Notes under the pieces: model-generated
What the model was told of the DNA's origin: nothing
The model's input: the letters and a program-made list of their open reading frames with translations, nothing else
The model's database searches: none
Made by a program: the position numbers and the translations under genes
Shown: positions 1 to 7,736 of the stretch, one piece after another
How the letters are laid out: every line of letters begins with the position of its first letter
Position numbering within the stretch: the stretch's first letter is position 1
NCBI GenBank assembly: GCA_028714695.1
Contig: JAQTLX010000007.1
Coordinates: 124,001 to 188,000, forward strand
Reading direction: 5' to 3'
DNA: 64,000 nt
Source: Ignavibacteria bacterium
Lineage (GTDB): Bacteria > Bacteroidota > Ignavibacteria > Tepidaquicellales > Tepidaquicellaceae

Positions 1-1
1 A

Positions 2-64
2 ATTTCAAAATTTGAAGATACAGCAAAAAAATATTTAAACTATGTTTACACAGGAAATATATAA
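2..64 (+). CDS. Possible 3' end of a gene entering from the left edge
   Basis: From base 2 one frame stays open for 20 codons and ends in TAA at 62-64; the translation ends in YLNYVYTGNI. It would overlap the M15 peptidase start at 42 by about 20 bases, which is common in tight operons. There is too little sequence to identify the protein, and an open run this short can arise by chance. Confidence 0.25.
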   Translation: MSKFEDTAKKYLNYVYTGNI

Positions 65-881
65 ATATAAGATTGGAATCGCTGCCCTTGCATTTGTTCT
101 GACTTTTGTTTTTTCGTCCTATAATTGCATCGAAAACGAATCAAAAGCAGGTATATCCGCTTCTAAAAATGAAACAGCCGTAAGACCCGATTCCGTAAAA
201 ATCCCGGACGGTCTTCGCAAACTCCTAAAAGCATATCCCGATTTTCTCGAAAGGGCTGACGAAAACCACCTCTACTGGAAAGACGGAACAGTCATGATTT
301 ATGACGACGGCAAAGACAAGACATTTGAAGAAAAACTCGATAACGCAGACCTCGAAGATATGATGACGCAGGAATATGTCCGCGGCGCTGATTGGGATTA
401 TCCGCCTCCCGAAAATTTCGAACCCGGCAGAATAAGAAATGAAGCGTTTTTCTTGAAAATGTACGGCGGAACTCAGTCTGAAGTAAAAGGTAATCTCGTG
501 ACGATTTCGTGGACGCCTTCAGGTGCAAGCCTTCAGGTATCTTCAGTGAATGATGCGGACAAACAACTGAAAGCCGTAGCGGATGAACTTGCAGCAATGC
601 CCGAAAAATTCCAAAAGTATTTTAAGAAGACTGCGGGTACATTCAATTACAGAAAAATTGCGGGAACAAACCGCACAAGCGCTCATTCTTACGGAATTGC
701 AATCGATATAAACACGCAGTATTCGGATTACTGGCAGTGGAACGGTACAATGAATTATAAAAATCAGATTCCGATAGAAATAGTAGAAGTATTTGAAAAA
801 TACGGTTTCATCTGGGGCGGAAAATGGTACCACTATGATACTATGCATTTTGAATACCGTCCCGAATTGATAGTCAATTAA
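42..881 (+). CDS. M15 family peptidase (D-alanyl-D-alanine carboxypeptidase-like), exported
   Basis: The 279-residue protein starts with a hydrophobic export segment (about residues 10-27, ending near SSYNC, an imperfect lipobox). The C-terminal third carries the M15 zinc-site pattern: SAHSYGIAIDIN supplies the first His and Asp ligands and TMHFEYRPEL the last His. Members of this family (the M15C / Peptidase_M15_4 type) cut peptide crosslinks or stem peptides of peptidoglycan in the periplasm. The segment between the signal and the catalytic domain (about residues 35-170) is unassigned. It is followed after 12 bases by the Memo gene, so the two may be cotranscribed, although a functional link is not obvious. 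Family assignment is firm; the exact bond cut is not known. Confidence 0.85.
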   Translation: MFTQEIYKYKIGIAALAFVLTFVFSSYNCIENESKAGISASKNETAVRPDSVKIPDGLRKLLKAYPDFLERADENHLYWKDGTVMIYDDGKDKTFEEKLDNADLEDMMTQEYVRGADWDYPPPENFEPGRIRNEAFFLKMYGGTQSEVKGNLVTISWTPSGASLQVSSVNDADKQLKAVADELAAMPEKFQKYFKKTAGTFNYRKIAGTNRTSAHSYGIAIDINTQYSDYWQWNGTMNYKNQIPIEIVEVFEKYGFIWGGKWYHYDTMHFEYRPELIVN

Positions 882-893
882 ATAACTTTCATT

Positions 894-1682
894 ATGAAAG
901 AAAAAATTCGTAAACCTGTCTGCGCGGGCACCTGGTATTCAGATGATCCCGACGAACTTTCACACGAAATTGACGGCTACCTCGAAAATGCCGCGAAAGA
1001 AAACCTTAATGTGAAAGCCGTTGTAGTTCCCCATGCAGGTTATATGTTCTCGGGGCAAACGGCGGCTATTTCTTTCAGACAAATCAGCGATAAAATCAAA
1101 ACTGTAATTATACTCGGCACTTCGCACCGCTATCCCTTAAGAGGCGCGTGCATTATCGATTACGATTTCTATTCATCGCCTCTCGGCAGAGTGAAACTTT
1201 CCGATAAGGTGAAATCGTTCCTCAAAGAAAAAGAAGTCGTTTCGATTCCTGCTGCAGATAATAACGAGCATTCAATAGAAATAGAAATTCCATTTCTGCA
1301 GAGAGCGCTTAAAGATTTCACTATAATTCCCGTTGTCGTCGGTGAAGTTGACGCTGCGGGTTTCTCTAAAATACTTGAAAAATATTACGACGAAAATACT
1401 TTGATAGTCGTTTCCGTTGACCTCTCGCATTTCAATCAGTATGACCTCGCCGTCAAACTCGATACATTTTCAATAAATTCCATTCTCGAACTGAATGCGG
1501 AAAATATAAAGTTTTCCGAAATCGATTCGCCGCATGCGGTTATGGCGCTTATCCATCTTGCGGAAAGAAAAAAATGGAAAACGAAACTGCTTGACTATAG
1601 AAATTCAGGGGACGTAGTTCATGACAGGTCTTCGGTTGTAGGTTATTCTTCTATAATCTTTTATGAGGATGATTATGAATAA
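894..1682 (+). CDS. amrB: Memo family protein (AmmeMemoRadiSam system protein B)
   Basis: This 262-residue protein matches the Memo family over its full length: VPHAGYMFSGQTAA near residue 46, GTSHRYPLRGA near residue 77, NEHSIEIEIPFL and VDLSHF. The family has a fold related to class III extradiol dioxygenases and the conserved His residues in these motifs line the metal pocket. In many prokaryotes Memo is encoded with an AMMECR1 protein and a radical SAM enzyme; the AMMECR1 partner is the next gene, overlapping by a few bases, but no radical SAM partner lies nearby. The biochemical role of the bacterial system remains poorly defined, so only the family is claimed. Confidence 0.9.
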   Translation: MKEKIRKPVCAGTWYSDDPDELSHEIDGYLENAAKENLNVKAVVVPHAGYMFSGQTAAISFRQISDKIKTVIILGTSHRYPLRGACIIDYDFYSSPLGRVKLSDKVKSFLKEKEVVSIPAADNNEHSIEIEIPFLQRALKDFTIIPVVVGEVDAAGFSKILEKYYDENTLIVVSVDLSHFNQYDLAVKLDTFSINSILELNAENIKFSEIDSPHAVMALIHLAERKKWKTKLLDYRNSGDVVHDRSSVVGYSSIIFYEDDYE

Positions 1683-2226
1683 ATATTTTTCAGACAGCGA
1701 TAAATTGCTGATGGTGAATCTTGCAAAGGATTCCGTCGAAATGTTTGTCAGACGCGGCGAACGCGCATCGCTTGAAGACGTTCCGCAGTCTTTTAAAAAG
1801 AAACTTGCCTGTTTCGTTACGCTGAACGACAAAAAGGATTTGAGAGGATGTATCGGCACAATCGAACCGTACGGCACACTGTATGAAAGCATTGTTGATA
1901 ATGCAATCGCAGCCGCGTCCCGCGACCACAGGTTTCCGCCGGTGACTTCCGATGAACTGCAAAATCTCAGTTATGAAGTATCAGTGCTCTCGAAACCTGA
2001 ACTGTACGAACCGAAATCTCTTGAAGATCTTTTGCTTAATATTAAAAATAAAGGTCTGATAATAAGAAAGGATTTCAGAAGCGCTGTTTATCTGCCGCAG
2101 GTATGGGAGCATTTTTCAGACAGCAGGGATTTCCTCTCAAGCCTCTGCCGCAAAGCGGGCTTTACGGGAAACGAATGGGCGGACTACCGCAATATGAAAT
2201 TTTTTGTTTTCTCTCTTCTTGAATAA
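1675..2226 (+). CDS. amrA: AMMECR1 domain protein (AmmeMemoRadiSam system protein A)
   Basis: The protein carries the AMMECR1 signature: LACFVTLNDKKDLRGCIGTIEP around residues 45-65, with the LRGCIG core, then AIAAASRDHRFPPVT and the SYEVSVLSKPE segment. I prefer the ATG at 1675 to the in-frame ATG at 1663 because a GAGG at 1666-1669 stands at a good ribosome-binding distance from 1675; this gives 183 residues and an 8-base overlap with the Memo stop, typical of translational coupling. The function of bacterial AMMECR1 is not established; coupling to Memo supports a shared step, perhaps redox or radical chemistry. A single-domain protein of normal family length. Confidence 0.88.
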   Translation: MNKYFSDSDKLLMVNLAKDSVEMFVRRGERASLEDVPQSFKKKLACFVTLNDKKDLRGCIGTIEPYGTLYESIVDNAIAAASRDHRFPPVTSDELQNLSYEVSVLSKPELYEPKSLEDLLLNIKNKGLIIRKDFRSAVYLPQVWEHFSDSRDFLSSLCRKAGFTGNEWADYRNMKFFVFSLLE

Positions 2227-2242
2227 TTATGTAACTTAGTAT

Positions 2243-2599
2243 ATGGCTAAACTAATTGAAAAACCGTCTGTCATTAAAGCGGCAGGCAATAAAGAAAAAA
2301 TCATAAAGGAATTTGCCGGCGCGGTAAATACAGGCGATACCGGAGTCAGCATTGCCCGCATGAACAGCCCGCAGGGCTGGGAAGAACCTGGGCAAAGACC
2401 CGGGTTCGATGAATACACACTAGTGATTAACGGCACGCTCCATGTTAAAACCGAAAACGGCGAGTTCGACGTTAAAGAGGGACAGTGCCTAATAGTCAAG
2501 AAAAATGAATGGGTGCAGTACAGTTCTCCTTCGGAGGGTGCGGATTATGTATCGGTCTGCATTCCCGCGTTTTCACCGGATACGGTTCACAGAGATTAA
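2243..2599 (+). CDS. Small cupin domain protein
   Basis: A 118-residue single-domain cupin. The second half shows the expected beta-barrel pattern: GFDEYTLVINGTLHVKTENG, then EFDVKEGQCLIVKKNEWVQY. Motif 1 is degenerate: instead of the usual G(X)5HXH the segment reads RPGFDEYTLVING, with Glu but without the His pair, so a canonical metal site is doubtful. It begins 16 bases after the AMMECR1 stop and is probably part of the same transcript. Cupins of this size can be isomerases, dioxygenases, or small-molecule sensors; no substrate can be named. Confidence 0.75.
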   Translation: MAKLIEKPSVIKAAGNKEKIIKEFAGAVNTGDTGVSIARMNSPQGWEEPGQRPGFDEYTLVINGTLHVKTENGEFDVKEGQCLIVKKNEWVQYSSPSEGADYVSVCIPAFSPDTVHRD

Positions 2600-2624
2600 T
2601 TATTAATTTAAATATATAACAACA

Positions 2625-2975
2625 ATGAAAAGAATTATTGTTCTCGTATTCCTGTTCGCGCTGCTGGTCTCGGTGTCGGCGTATTCTCAGGAGCAGGTCT
2701 CTTCAAAAGACGCAAAAGATAATATCGGAAAAACAATTCAGGTTAAAGGAAAAGTCGCGGCAATCTTTGTATCGCAAAAAGGCAATACGTTTATAAACTT
2801 CGACGAAAAATCGCCGAATAATACTTTTACTGCCGCGATATTCAGCGATACAAATATCGATATAAGCAAAATAAAAGAAGGCTCAATCCTTACTGTGTAC
2901 GGCGAAATAAAAGAATACAAAGGAAAGCCCGAAATTGTTATTACAACTCCCGAACAGATAATAAGCGTGGAATAA
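2625..2975 (+). CDS. Exported OB-fold protein
   Basis: The 116-residue product has a clear signal peptide (MKRIIVLVFLFALLVSVSAYSQ, split as charged start, hydrophobic core and AYSQ cleavage region) and a compact domain of about 90 residues. The pattern NIGKTIQVKGKVAAI...FINFDE...ILTVYGEIKEYKGKPEIVI with a final TTPEQI is typical of the OB-fold nucleic-acid-binding type domains found in exported or lipid-anchored bacterial proteins. Whether it binds nucleic acid, a metal or a protein outside the cytoplasm cannot be told. A strong hairpin terminator follows at 3015-3042, ending the M15-Memo-AMMECR1-cupin-OB run. Confidence 0.7.
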   Translation: MKRIIVLVFLFALLVSVSAYSQEQVSSKDAKDNIGKTIQVKGKVAAIFVSQKGNTFINFDEKSPNNTFTAAIFSDTNIDISKIKEGSILTVYGEIKEYKGKPEIVITTPEQIISVE

Positions 2976-3014
2976 TCGGTAAATCTTCGGAGAGTATGTA
3001 ACTGTTAAGTTGTT

Positions 3015-3042
3015 GAAAAACAGGCTGCAAAGCCTGTTTTTT
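3015..3042 (+). terminator. Intrinsic terminator after the OB-fold gene
   Basis: An A-rich stem AAAACAGGCT, loop GCAA, and the complement AGCCTG followed by six T form a textbook rho-independent terminator. It separates the first gene run from the metal-handling block. Confidence 0.8.
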
Positions 3043-3064
3043 GAAAAGGATAAATCTATCTTAT

Positions 3065-3095
3065 TTGACAATTTGATATATTTTATACATTTTTG
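3065..3095 (+). promoter_or_regulatory. Possible promoter of the first Cys-rich gene
   Basis: TTGACA at 3065-3070 is followed after 18 bases (counted from the TTG) by TACATTTTTG at 3086-3095, close to the FCB pattern TTG...TAnnTTTG. The gene would then have a very short leader, since its GTG start is at 3101. The match is imperfect and not experimentally supported. Confidence 0.35.
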
Positions 3096-3100
3096 TATCT

Positions 3101-3520
3101 GTGGCAAAAAGTATTAAAAAATATTGCAACTATAAATCCGCAGTGGTTATACTGCTGCTCGTATCTTTTAATCTCGTCTCTTTCGGCAAAGATATTAATG
3201 ACTGCTGTAAGAAACAAACCGCTGAAAAGAAATCGTGCTGCATGAAAAAAAACGGTTCATCCGAAAATACTCAGAAGAAATCGGGCTGCGGTACGAAAGA
3301 TAAAAAAGACTGTGAAAAATCTTTGATGGATAAAAAAGAATCAAAGAACGAAGGTACGGTGAATGAATCGAAAAATATCAACACGGAAACCAAAATATCA
3401 TTTAACGATTCCGTAACCGAATACAAATTAAATCAATCCGTAAAATCTTACTTTCTGAACAAATACCCGCCGGGTATTCGTTCTAAACTATTCCTCAATA
3501 TTTCAAGCCTGCTCATTTAA
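3101..3520 (+). CDS. Small exported Cys-rich protein next to the copper efflux genes
   Basis: GTG-started, 139 residues. Residues 12-30 form a hydrophobic export segment (VVILLLVSFNLVSFG). The mature part has clustered cysteines: NDCCKK, KKSCCMKK, KSGCGTKDKKDC, all before residue 75, then a charged linker and a C-terminal stretch KYPPGIRSKLFLNISSLLI. The two Cys pairs followed by a PP near the end recall the small HYC_CC_PP proteins of Bacteroidetes, but I only see partial agreement. Position just before a TRASH protein and a CusCBA-type pump suggests a periplasmic or membrane thiol metal binder. The end (SSLLI) is shared with the small protein at 4291. Confidence 0.6.
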   Translation: MAKSIKKYCNYKSAVVILLLVSFNLVSFGKDINDCCKKQTAEKKSCCMKKNGSSENTQKKSGCGTKDKKDCEKSLMDKKESKNEGTVNESKNINTETKISFNDSVTEYKLNQSVKSYFLNKYPPGIRSKLFLNISSLLI

Positions 3521-3692
3521 CTCAGGGATTATTACGCCCGTTTTTTCATTCTGATATTATTATTATGAAAAATACATCTGCCTATTCCGACTCATGTGTT
3601 TTTAAATATCGGAAAGAACAAAAAATGAATTCTGTACAAAATAAAATTTTAAAAATAAAAATAATTCTTTTAACAGAAAGGAAACAAAAGTA

Positions 3693-4181
3693 ATGAAATT
3701 AAGAATCTTAGCGTTGGCTGCATTCGTAACATTGTTCTTCGTTACCGTAAATATGGCCGGAGCACAGGAAAGTGATTGCTGTAAAAATAAGAATAAATCC
3801 GAATCCGAATGCAAAAGCAAAGAACAAACAAAAGACTGCTCAAAAACAACAACTGACTGCACATCGAAAACAGGAAATTCATCAGGTGTTGTAGACTCTG
3901 CTAAAGTATGTGTCGTAACGGGTGAACCCCTCGGCGTAGAAGGTCCCGCGCAGTATTATACATATCTCGGAAAAGAATATGCGTTCTGCTGTGCAGGCTG
4001 CGTGAAGAAATTCAAAGCAGAGCCTATGAAGTACATTAAAGAAGAAATCAAGTGCCCGGTGATGGGTGAAGCGGCTTCGAAAGACGTGTCAACGGTGGTT
4101 GACGGCGTGAAGTATTATTTCTGCTGCGAATCGTGCATTAAGAAATTCGAAAAAGATCCGCAGAAGTATCTTAATAAATAA
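3693..4181 (+). CDS. Exported protein with two TRASH/YHS-like metal-binding domains
   Basis: 162 residues. A signal peptide ends near GAQESD (residue 25). A Cys/Lys/Ser-rich linker follows (SDCCKNKNKSESEC, KDCSKTTTDC), and then two tandem repeats of about 45 residues. Repeat one has CVVTGEPLG, YLGKEYAFCCAGCVKKF and MKYI; repeat two has CPVMGEAAS, VDGVKYYFCCESCIKKF and QKYL. The C...FCCxxCxKKF...KY(I/L) layout is that of YHS/TRASH domains, which bind copper or related soft metals through Cys. The context of a CusCBA-like pump supports copper or silver handling in the periplasm. The metal itself is inferred. Confidence 0.8.
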   Translation: MKLRILALAAFVTLFFVTVNMAGAQESDCCKNKNKSESECKSKEQTKDCSKTTTDCTSKTGNSSGVVDSAKVCVVTGEPLGVEGPAQYYTYLGKEYAFCCAGCVKKFKAEPMKYIKEEIKCPVMGEAASKDVSTVVDGVKYYFCCESCIKKFEKDPQKYLNK

Positions 4182-4203
4182 AACTGATTTTTGGCTTTTC
4201 TGC

Positions 4204-4228
4204 AGTCCCCGTATATTCTGCGGGGACT
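4204..4228. terminator. Hairpin after the TRASH gene
   Basis: AGTCCCCG (4204-4211) and CGGGGACT (4221-4228) form an 8-bp stem 23 bases after the stop. No T tract follows directly, so it may be a transcript-stabilising stem rather than a true terminator. Confidence 0.45.
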
Positions 4229-4290
4229 ACGGAATGCCGATTTGTTGAACTAATATGAAAGAAAACATATTTAAGACATTATACACATAA

Positions 4291-4680
4291 TTGAAAAAAT
4301 CCGTAAAAATATTGTCTTCGTTTTTTGTGCTGCTTATTATGCTGTCAAACGTGAACTATGCGTTCAGTTCAAGCAGATGCGAAATGACTATGAAATCTAC
4401 TTGCAAGTGTGGAATGATAAAAACCGGACTGAATATAAAAGGCGATTTGAATGTTCACGCGAAGTCGTGCTGCACAACGGAAATTAAGATTATAAGCAAT
4501 TCATCCGACTTTGAAAGCAATTCCAAAGCCGGGGTTAACAAAGTCACTGAAATTATTTCTCATAATAATTTATTAAACCTGCCGTATAGCCTTCTATCCG
4601 GCAATAACCTTAAGGAAGTACTTCTCTTTTATCCCGAACCGATTGACCTCGCTGTGATGTACTCTTCACTGCTGATTTAA
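4291..4680 (+). CDS. Small exported Cys-rich protein, TTG start
   Basis: 129 residues, started by TTG. A signal peptide covers about residues 1-26 (ILSSFFVLLIMLSNVNYAFSS). The mature region has CEMTMKSTCKCGM and HAKSCCTTE, a pattern of spaced Cys plus a His and a Cys pair, and ends in LAVMYSSLLI. It resembles the 3101 protein in size, export, a CC pair and the same last five residues, and loosely recalls the HYC_CC_PP family. It lies 108 bases before the TolC-type gene. A metal-binding role is inferred from Cys content and neighbours only. Confidence 0.55.
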   Translation: MKKSVKILSSFFVLLIMLSNVNYAFSSSRCEMTMKSTCKCGMIKTGLNIKGDLNVHAKSCCTTEIKIISNSSDFESNSKAGVNKVTEIISHNNLLNLPYSLLSGNNLKEVLLFYPEPIDLAVMYSSLLI

Positions 4681-4707
4681 ATATTAAACATATCTATATG
4701 CTTTTAT

Positions 4708-4758
4708 CCGGAAAATATATTTCCGGCGAAAGAATCTCTATATCCCTCTTGCAGGGAT
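4708..4758. repeat. Two adjacent hairpins before the efflux operon
   Basis: CCGGAAA/TTTCCGG (4708-4714 and 4720-4726) and ATCCCT/AGGGAT (4742-4747 and 4753-4758) sit between the TTG-started Cys-rich gene and the TolC gene. Neither has a T tract; they may stabilise or attenuate the efflux transcript. The effect is unknown. Confidence 0.45.
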
Positions 4759-4788
4759 TGTAATCTGAAAAATTTAAAAATAAGTTTT

Positions 4789-6054
4789 ATGAAATACTTA
4801 ATTGCAATAGTGCTTGCAGTTGTTATAGCGGGAACTGCCGCCGCGCAGACGGATTCTTCTCTGAATGCCGATTACGGACTGGGCTATCTGCTGGATAATG
4901 CCGTCAGTAATAATTCGAAACTTGAAGCAATCGATATTCAGAAAAGAATTGAACTGGTAAAAAAAGAACAGGTGAATAAACAGCCGATGCCTATGTTTGA
5001 AGCGATGGTTGACAATATACCTCTGGACTTTATGGCTAAACCCGAATACGACGGGTTCATTTCCCAGAGACTGATGATAGGGAAGTTGAATGATATGGGT
5101 ATGATGTCGAAAATCAAAGCCGATAAACAGGATATCTCAAAAGAAATGCTGAAGATAGACCTCTCGAAACAGATAAAGCAGAACTACTATGAACTCTACT
5201 ATCTGGAGAGACTGCTGTCATTTAATGTCGAATATCAGAAGATTATGAAAAATATAATCAGAACTCTTGAATCGAATTATGCATCAGGTATGGGAAATCA
5301 GAGCCGCATACTTAAAGCGGGAAACGAAGTGCAGATGCTTGAACTCGAACAGATTGAAATGTCGGAAATGAAAAAACTGAAGATTAATAATATCAGAATA
5401 TTGGCGAATATTAATTTACCCGATGACTTTGCCACTAAAGATATTCCCGAAACCATTTCCGTGATTTCATCCCTTGACTCGACTAAACTGATTTCGCTTA
5501 TGCTCAAAAATAATCCTGATTTCAGAATGCTTAATAATATGCTCGAAGAAACAAGACTCGAAAAAACAATAGCCGAAAACGACAGAATCCCCGACATTAC
5601 TTTGCGCGGCGGTGTAAAATATATGGCTAACATGCCGTTGACATTTTTAACTTTCGGAATCGGCATAGACCTTCCGTTTATGCCGTGGAATACAAAACGG
5701 ATTAATGCCGTTGTGGAGGAAAAAACGCTTACCGAGAAACAGGTCGGCTCCGCGCAGAATTCAATGGCCGCGTACATGAAGAATGAACTGAACTCAATGC
5801 TTATTATGCTTAATACAACAAAGAAAAAATATGACTATATCAGCGGCGTGCTTGTGCCGCAGACACAGCAGACCTTCAATTCAACTCTCGTGTCTTATTC
5901 TTCAAGCGCCGATGAATTTATGAATCTGCTCGACTCATACAGAAAATTAAGAGAAACAGACCAGATGCTCGTGAAAGAAGAAATTGATTACCTGAAACTA
6001 ACAGCGGAACTTGAATCTTTAACCGGAAAAAATATAACAAATATCAAAAAATAG
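4789..6054 (+). CDS. TolC family outer membrane efflux protein
   Basis: 421 residues with a signal peptide (IAIVLAVVIAGTAAAQ, residues 4-19). The sequence is made of long amphipathic helices rich in Lys, Glu and Met with two halves of similar layout: YYELYYLERLL...KIMKNIIRTLESNYASGMGNQSRILKAGNEV, then MLKNNPDFRMLNNMLEE...DRIPDITLRGG, as in OEP/TolC proteins. Met is frequent in the first half (KQPMPMFEAMVDN, GMGMMSK-like stretch), which fits a soft-metal pump but is not proof. It is followed 3 bases later by the CusB-type adaptor and then the CusA pump, so it is the outer membrane channel of that tripartite system. Confidence 0.85.
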   Translation: MKYLIAIVLAVVIAGTAAAQTDSSLNADYGLGYLLDNAVSNNSKLEAIDIQKRIELVKKEQVNKQPMPMFEAMVDNIPLDFMAKPEYDGFISQRLMIGKLNDMGMMSKIKADKQDISKEMLKIDLSKQIKQNYYELYYLERLLSFNVEYQKIMKNIIRTLESNYASGMGNQSRILKAGNEVQMLELEQIEMSEMKKLKINNIRILANINLPDDFATKDIPETISVISSLDSTKLISLMLKNNPDFRMLNNMLEETRLEKTIAENDRIPDITLRGGVKYMANMPLTFLTFGIGIDLPFMPWNTKRINAVVEEKTLTEKQVGSAQNSMAAYMKNELNSMLIMLNTTKKKYDYISGVLVPQTQQTFNSTLVSYSSSADEFMNLLDSYRKLRETDQMLVKEEIDYLKLTAELESLTGKNITNIKK

Positions 6055-6057
6055 TTT

Positions 6058-7725
6058 ATGAACAAGAAAATCATTTTATCAATTGTTGTAATTGCAGTCG
6101 TGATTGCCTCAGGTTATGCCGTTTATCGCTTTTTTATAAAAAAGGATACGGGTAAAGAGGTTGTAAAAAAGACTGAACTCTACGTATGCCCCATGCATCC
6201 GCAGATACATTCCGACCATCCCGGTACTTGTCCGATTTGCAATATGGACCTGGTACTTAAAGTCGAGGGAGATAATCTTGATACGGGCAAGACGAACTCA
6301 AATGGTATCGGCGAACTAACGCTGTCACCGTCGCAGCAGGTGCTCGCCAATGTTAAAACCGAGATAGTGCGGAAGGAGAACTTCGATTTTTCAATAACAG
6401 CAAACGGTGTTGTAAAATCGAGAGACGACGCGGCAAGACAGATATCGTCTCCCGTTAAAGGAAAAATCACAAAACTCTATGTCAATTTCGAAGGGCAGAA
6501 AATCGGCAAGGGACAGAAAGCGTTTGAAGTTTATTCTCCCGAACTGATTGCAACTCAACGGGAATATCTTCTCGCCTATGAGAATTATACAAAAATGCAG
6601 GGGAGTAACTACACCGCTGTTACCGAAAGCGCAAACTCTGTGCTCGAGGCCGCTAAGCAGAGACTCAAACTCTGGTTCGTGAACGATAAACAAATAGAAG
6701 AACTCACGGAAACAAAGAAGATTAAAAATTCTTTAACCTATTACTCGGATTATTCGGGCGTCGTTACAAAGAAATATATCAACGAAGGCAGTTGGGTGAT
6801 GGAAGGCGCTACTCTTGCCGATGTCGTTAATCTGTCCTCTGTCTGGGTGATGGCGAATATTTACGAAAATGAATTGAACAGCATCAAAATCGGACAGCAG
6901 GCTGAAATTCAGATTACGGGTTACGGTAATAAAACAATAACCGGCAGGATTGATTATATAAATCCTTTTGTGAATCCCGATACGAGGACAGTTGAAGTGA
7001 GAATTACGGTATCGAATCCCGGCTTTATCCTGAAACCCGAAATGTATGTCAAAGTTAAAATTGAAACAGGAAACTCGAGCAATGCGATTGCTGTCAATAA
7101 AACAGCAGTGCTTCGTACGGGAAAAATGGATATGGTCTATGTGAAGAAATCTGCAAATGTATTCGTTCCGAGAAGCGTTGAAATAGCCGCGGAAAAGGAC
7201 GGTAAGTATTTAATAAAATCGGGCATTGAAGAAGGCGATGAAATAGTTGTGAGCGCGGGATTCCTGCTCGACAGCGAAAGCCAGATTAGAATGGGCGCGG
7301 GAAGCGATATGAACAATATGCCGGGAATGGATAAGAACGAAAAGAAAAACGATTTGGAAATAAAAGACGGCGATGCGATGAAAGATATGAAAAATAAAAA
7401 TCCGGATAACGGAAATCAGGAAACCGCGAAAGACACCAAAGCGGCAATCGAACATAAGATTGTCAGAATCCCAACGGCACAATGCGATATATGCAAAGAG
7501 AATATTACTAAAGCATTAAAAAGAGTGAACGGCATTAAATCGTTCGATGTGGATGTTGATTCGAAAATCGTGAATGTGAATTTCGATAATTCGCTTACTG
7601 ACATGAAGAAAATTGAAAAAGCAATCTCGCTTGCGGGATATGATGCGAATAACAGAAAAGCGGACCCCGTTGCGTATTCTAAACTCGATAATTGCTGTAA
7701 AAAACCTGAAGACAGAAAAAAATAA
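6058..7725 (+). CDS. cusB: CusB-type RND adaptor with N-terminal metal-binding motif and C-terminal HMA domain
   Basis: 555 residues, longer than a plain CusB (about 400). Order: N-terminal membrane anchor (residues 4-25); a heavy-metal-binding domain YVCPMHPQIHSDHPG with CPICNMDLVL (about 41-67); the barrel-sandwich and beta-barrel parts (ISSPVKGKITKLYVNFEGQ; VNLSSVWVMANIYENE; NPFVNPDTRTVEVRI); a Met/Asp/Lys-rich linker (GSDMNNMPGMDKN, DAMKDMKNK; about 415-450); then an HMA-like ferredoxin fold starting at IVRIPTAQCDICKEN (about 466-535) with CDIC as the metal site, and a terminal NCCKKPE. The adaptor passes Cu(I)/Ag(I) to the pump. The HMA fusion at the C terminus is unusual for this family. 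Co-transcribed with the TolC and CusA genes. Confidence 0.88.
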   Translation: MNKKIILSIVVIAVVIASGYAVYRFFIKKDTGKEVVKKTELYVCPMHPQIHSDHPGTCPICNMDLVLKVEGDNLDTGKTNSNGIGELTLSPSQQVLANVKTEIVRKENFDFSITANGVVKSRDDAARQISSPVKGKITKLYVNFEGQKIGKGQKAFEVYSPELIATQREYLLAYENYTKMQGSNYTAVTESANSVLEAAKQRLKLWFVNDKQIEELTETKKIKNSLTYYSDYSGVVTKKYINEGSWVMEGATLADVVNLSSVWVMANIYENELNSIKIGQQAEIQITGYGNKTITGRIDYINPFVNPDTRTVEVRITVSNPGFILKPEMYVKVKIETGNSSNAIAVNKTAVLRTGKMDMVYVKKSANVFVPRSVEIAAEKDGKYLIKSGIEEGDEIVVSAGFLLDSESQIRMGAGSDMNNMPGMDKNEKKNDLEIKDGDAMKDMKNKNPDNGNQETAKDTKAAIEHKIVRIPTAQCDICKENITKALKRVNGIKSFDVDVDSKIVNVNFDNSLTDMKKIEKAISLAGYDANNRKADPVAYSKLDNCCKKPEDRKK

Positions 7726-7736
7726 TTGACTCAATT

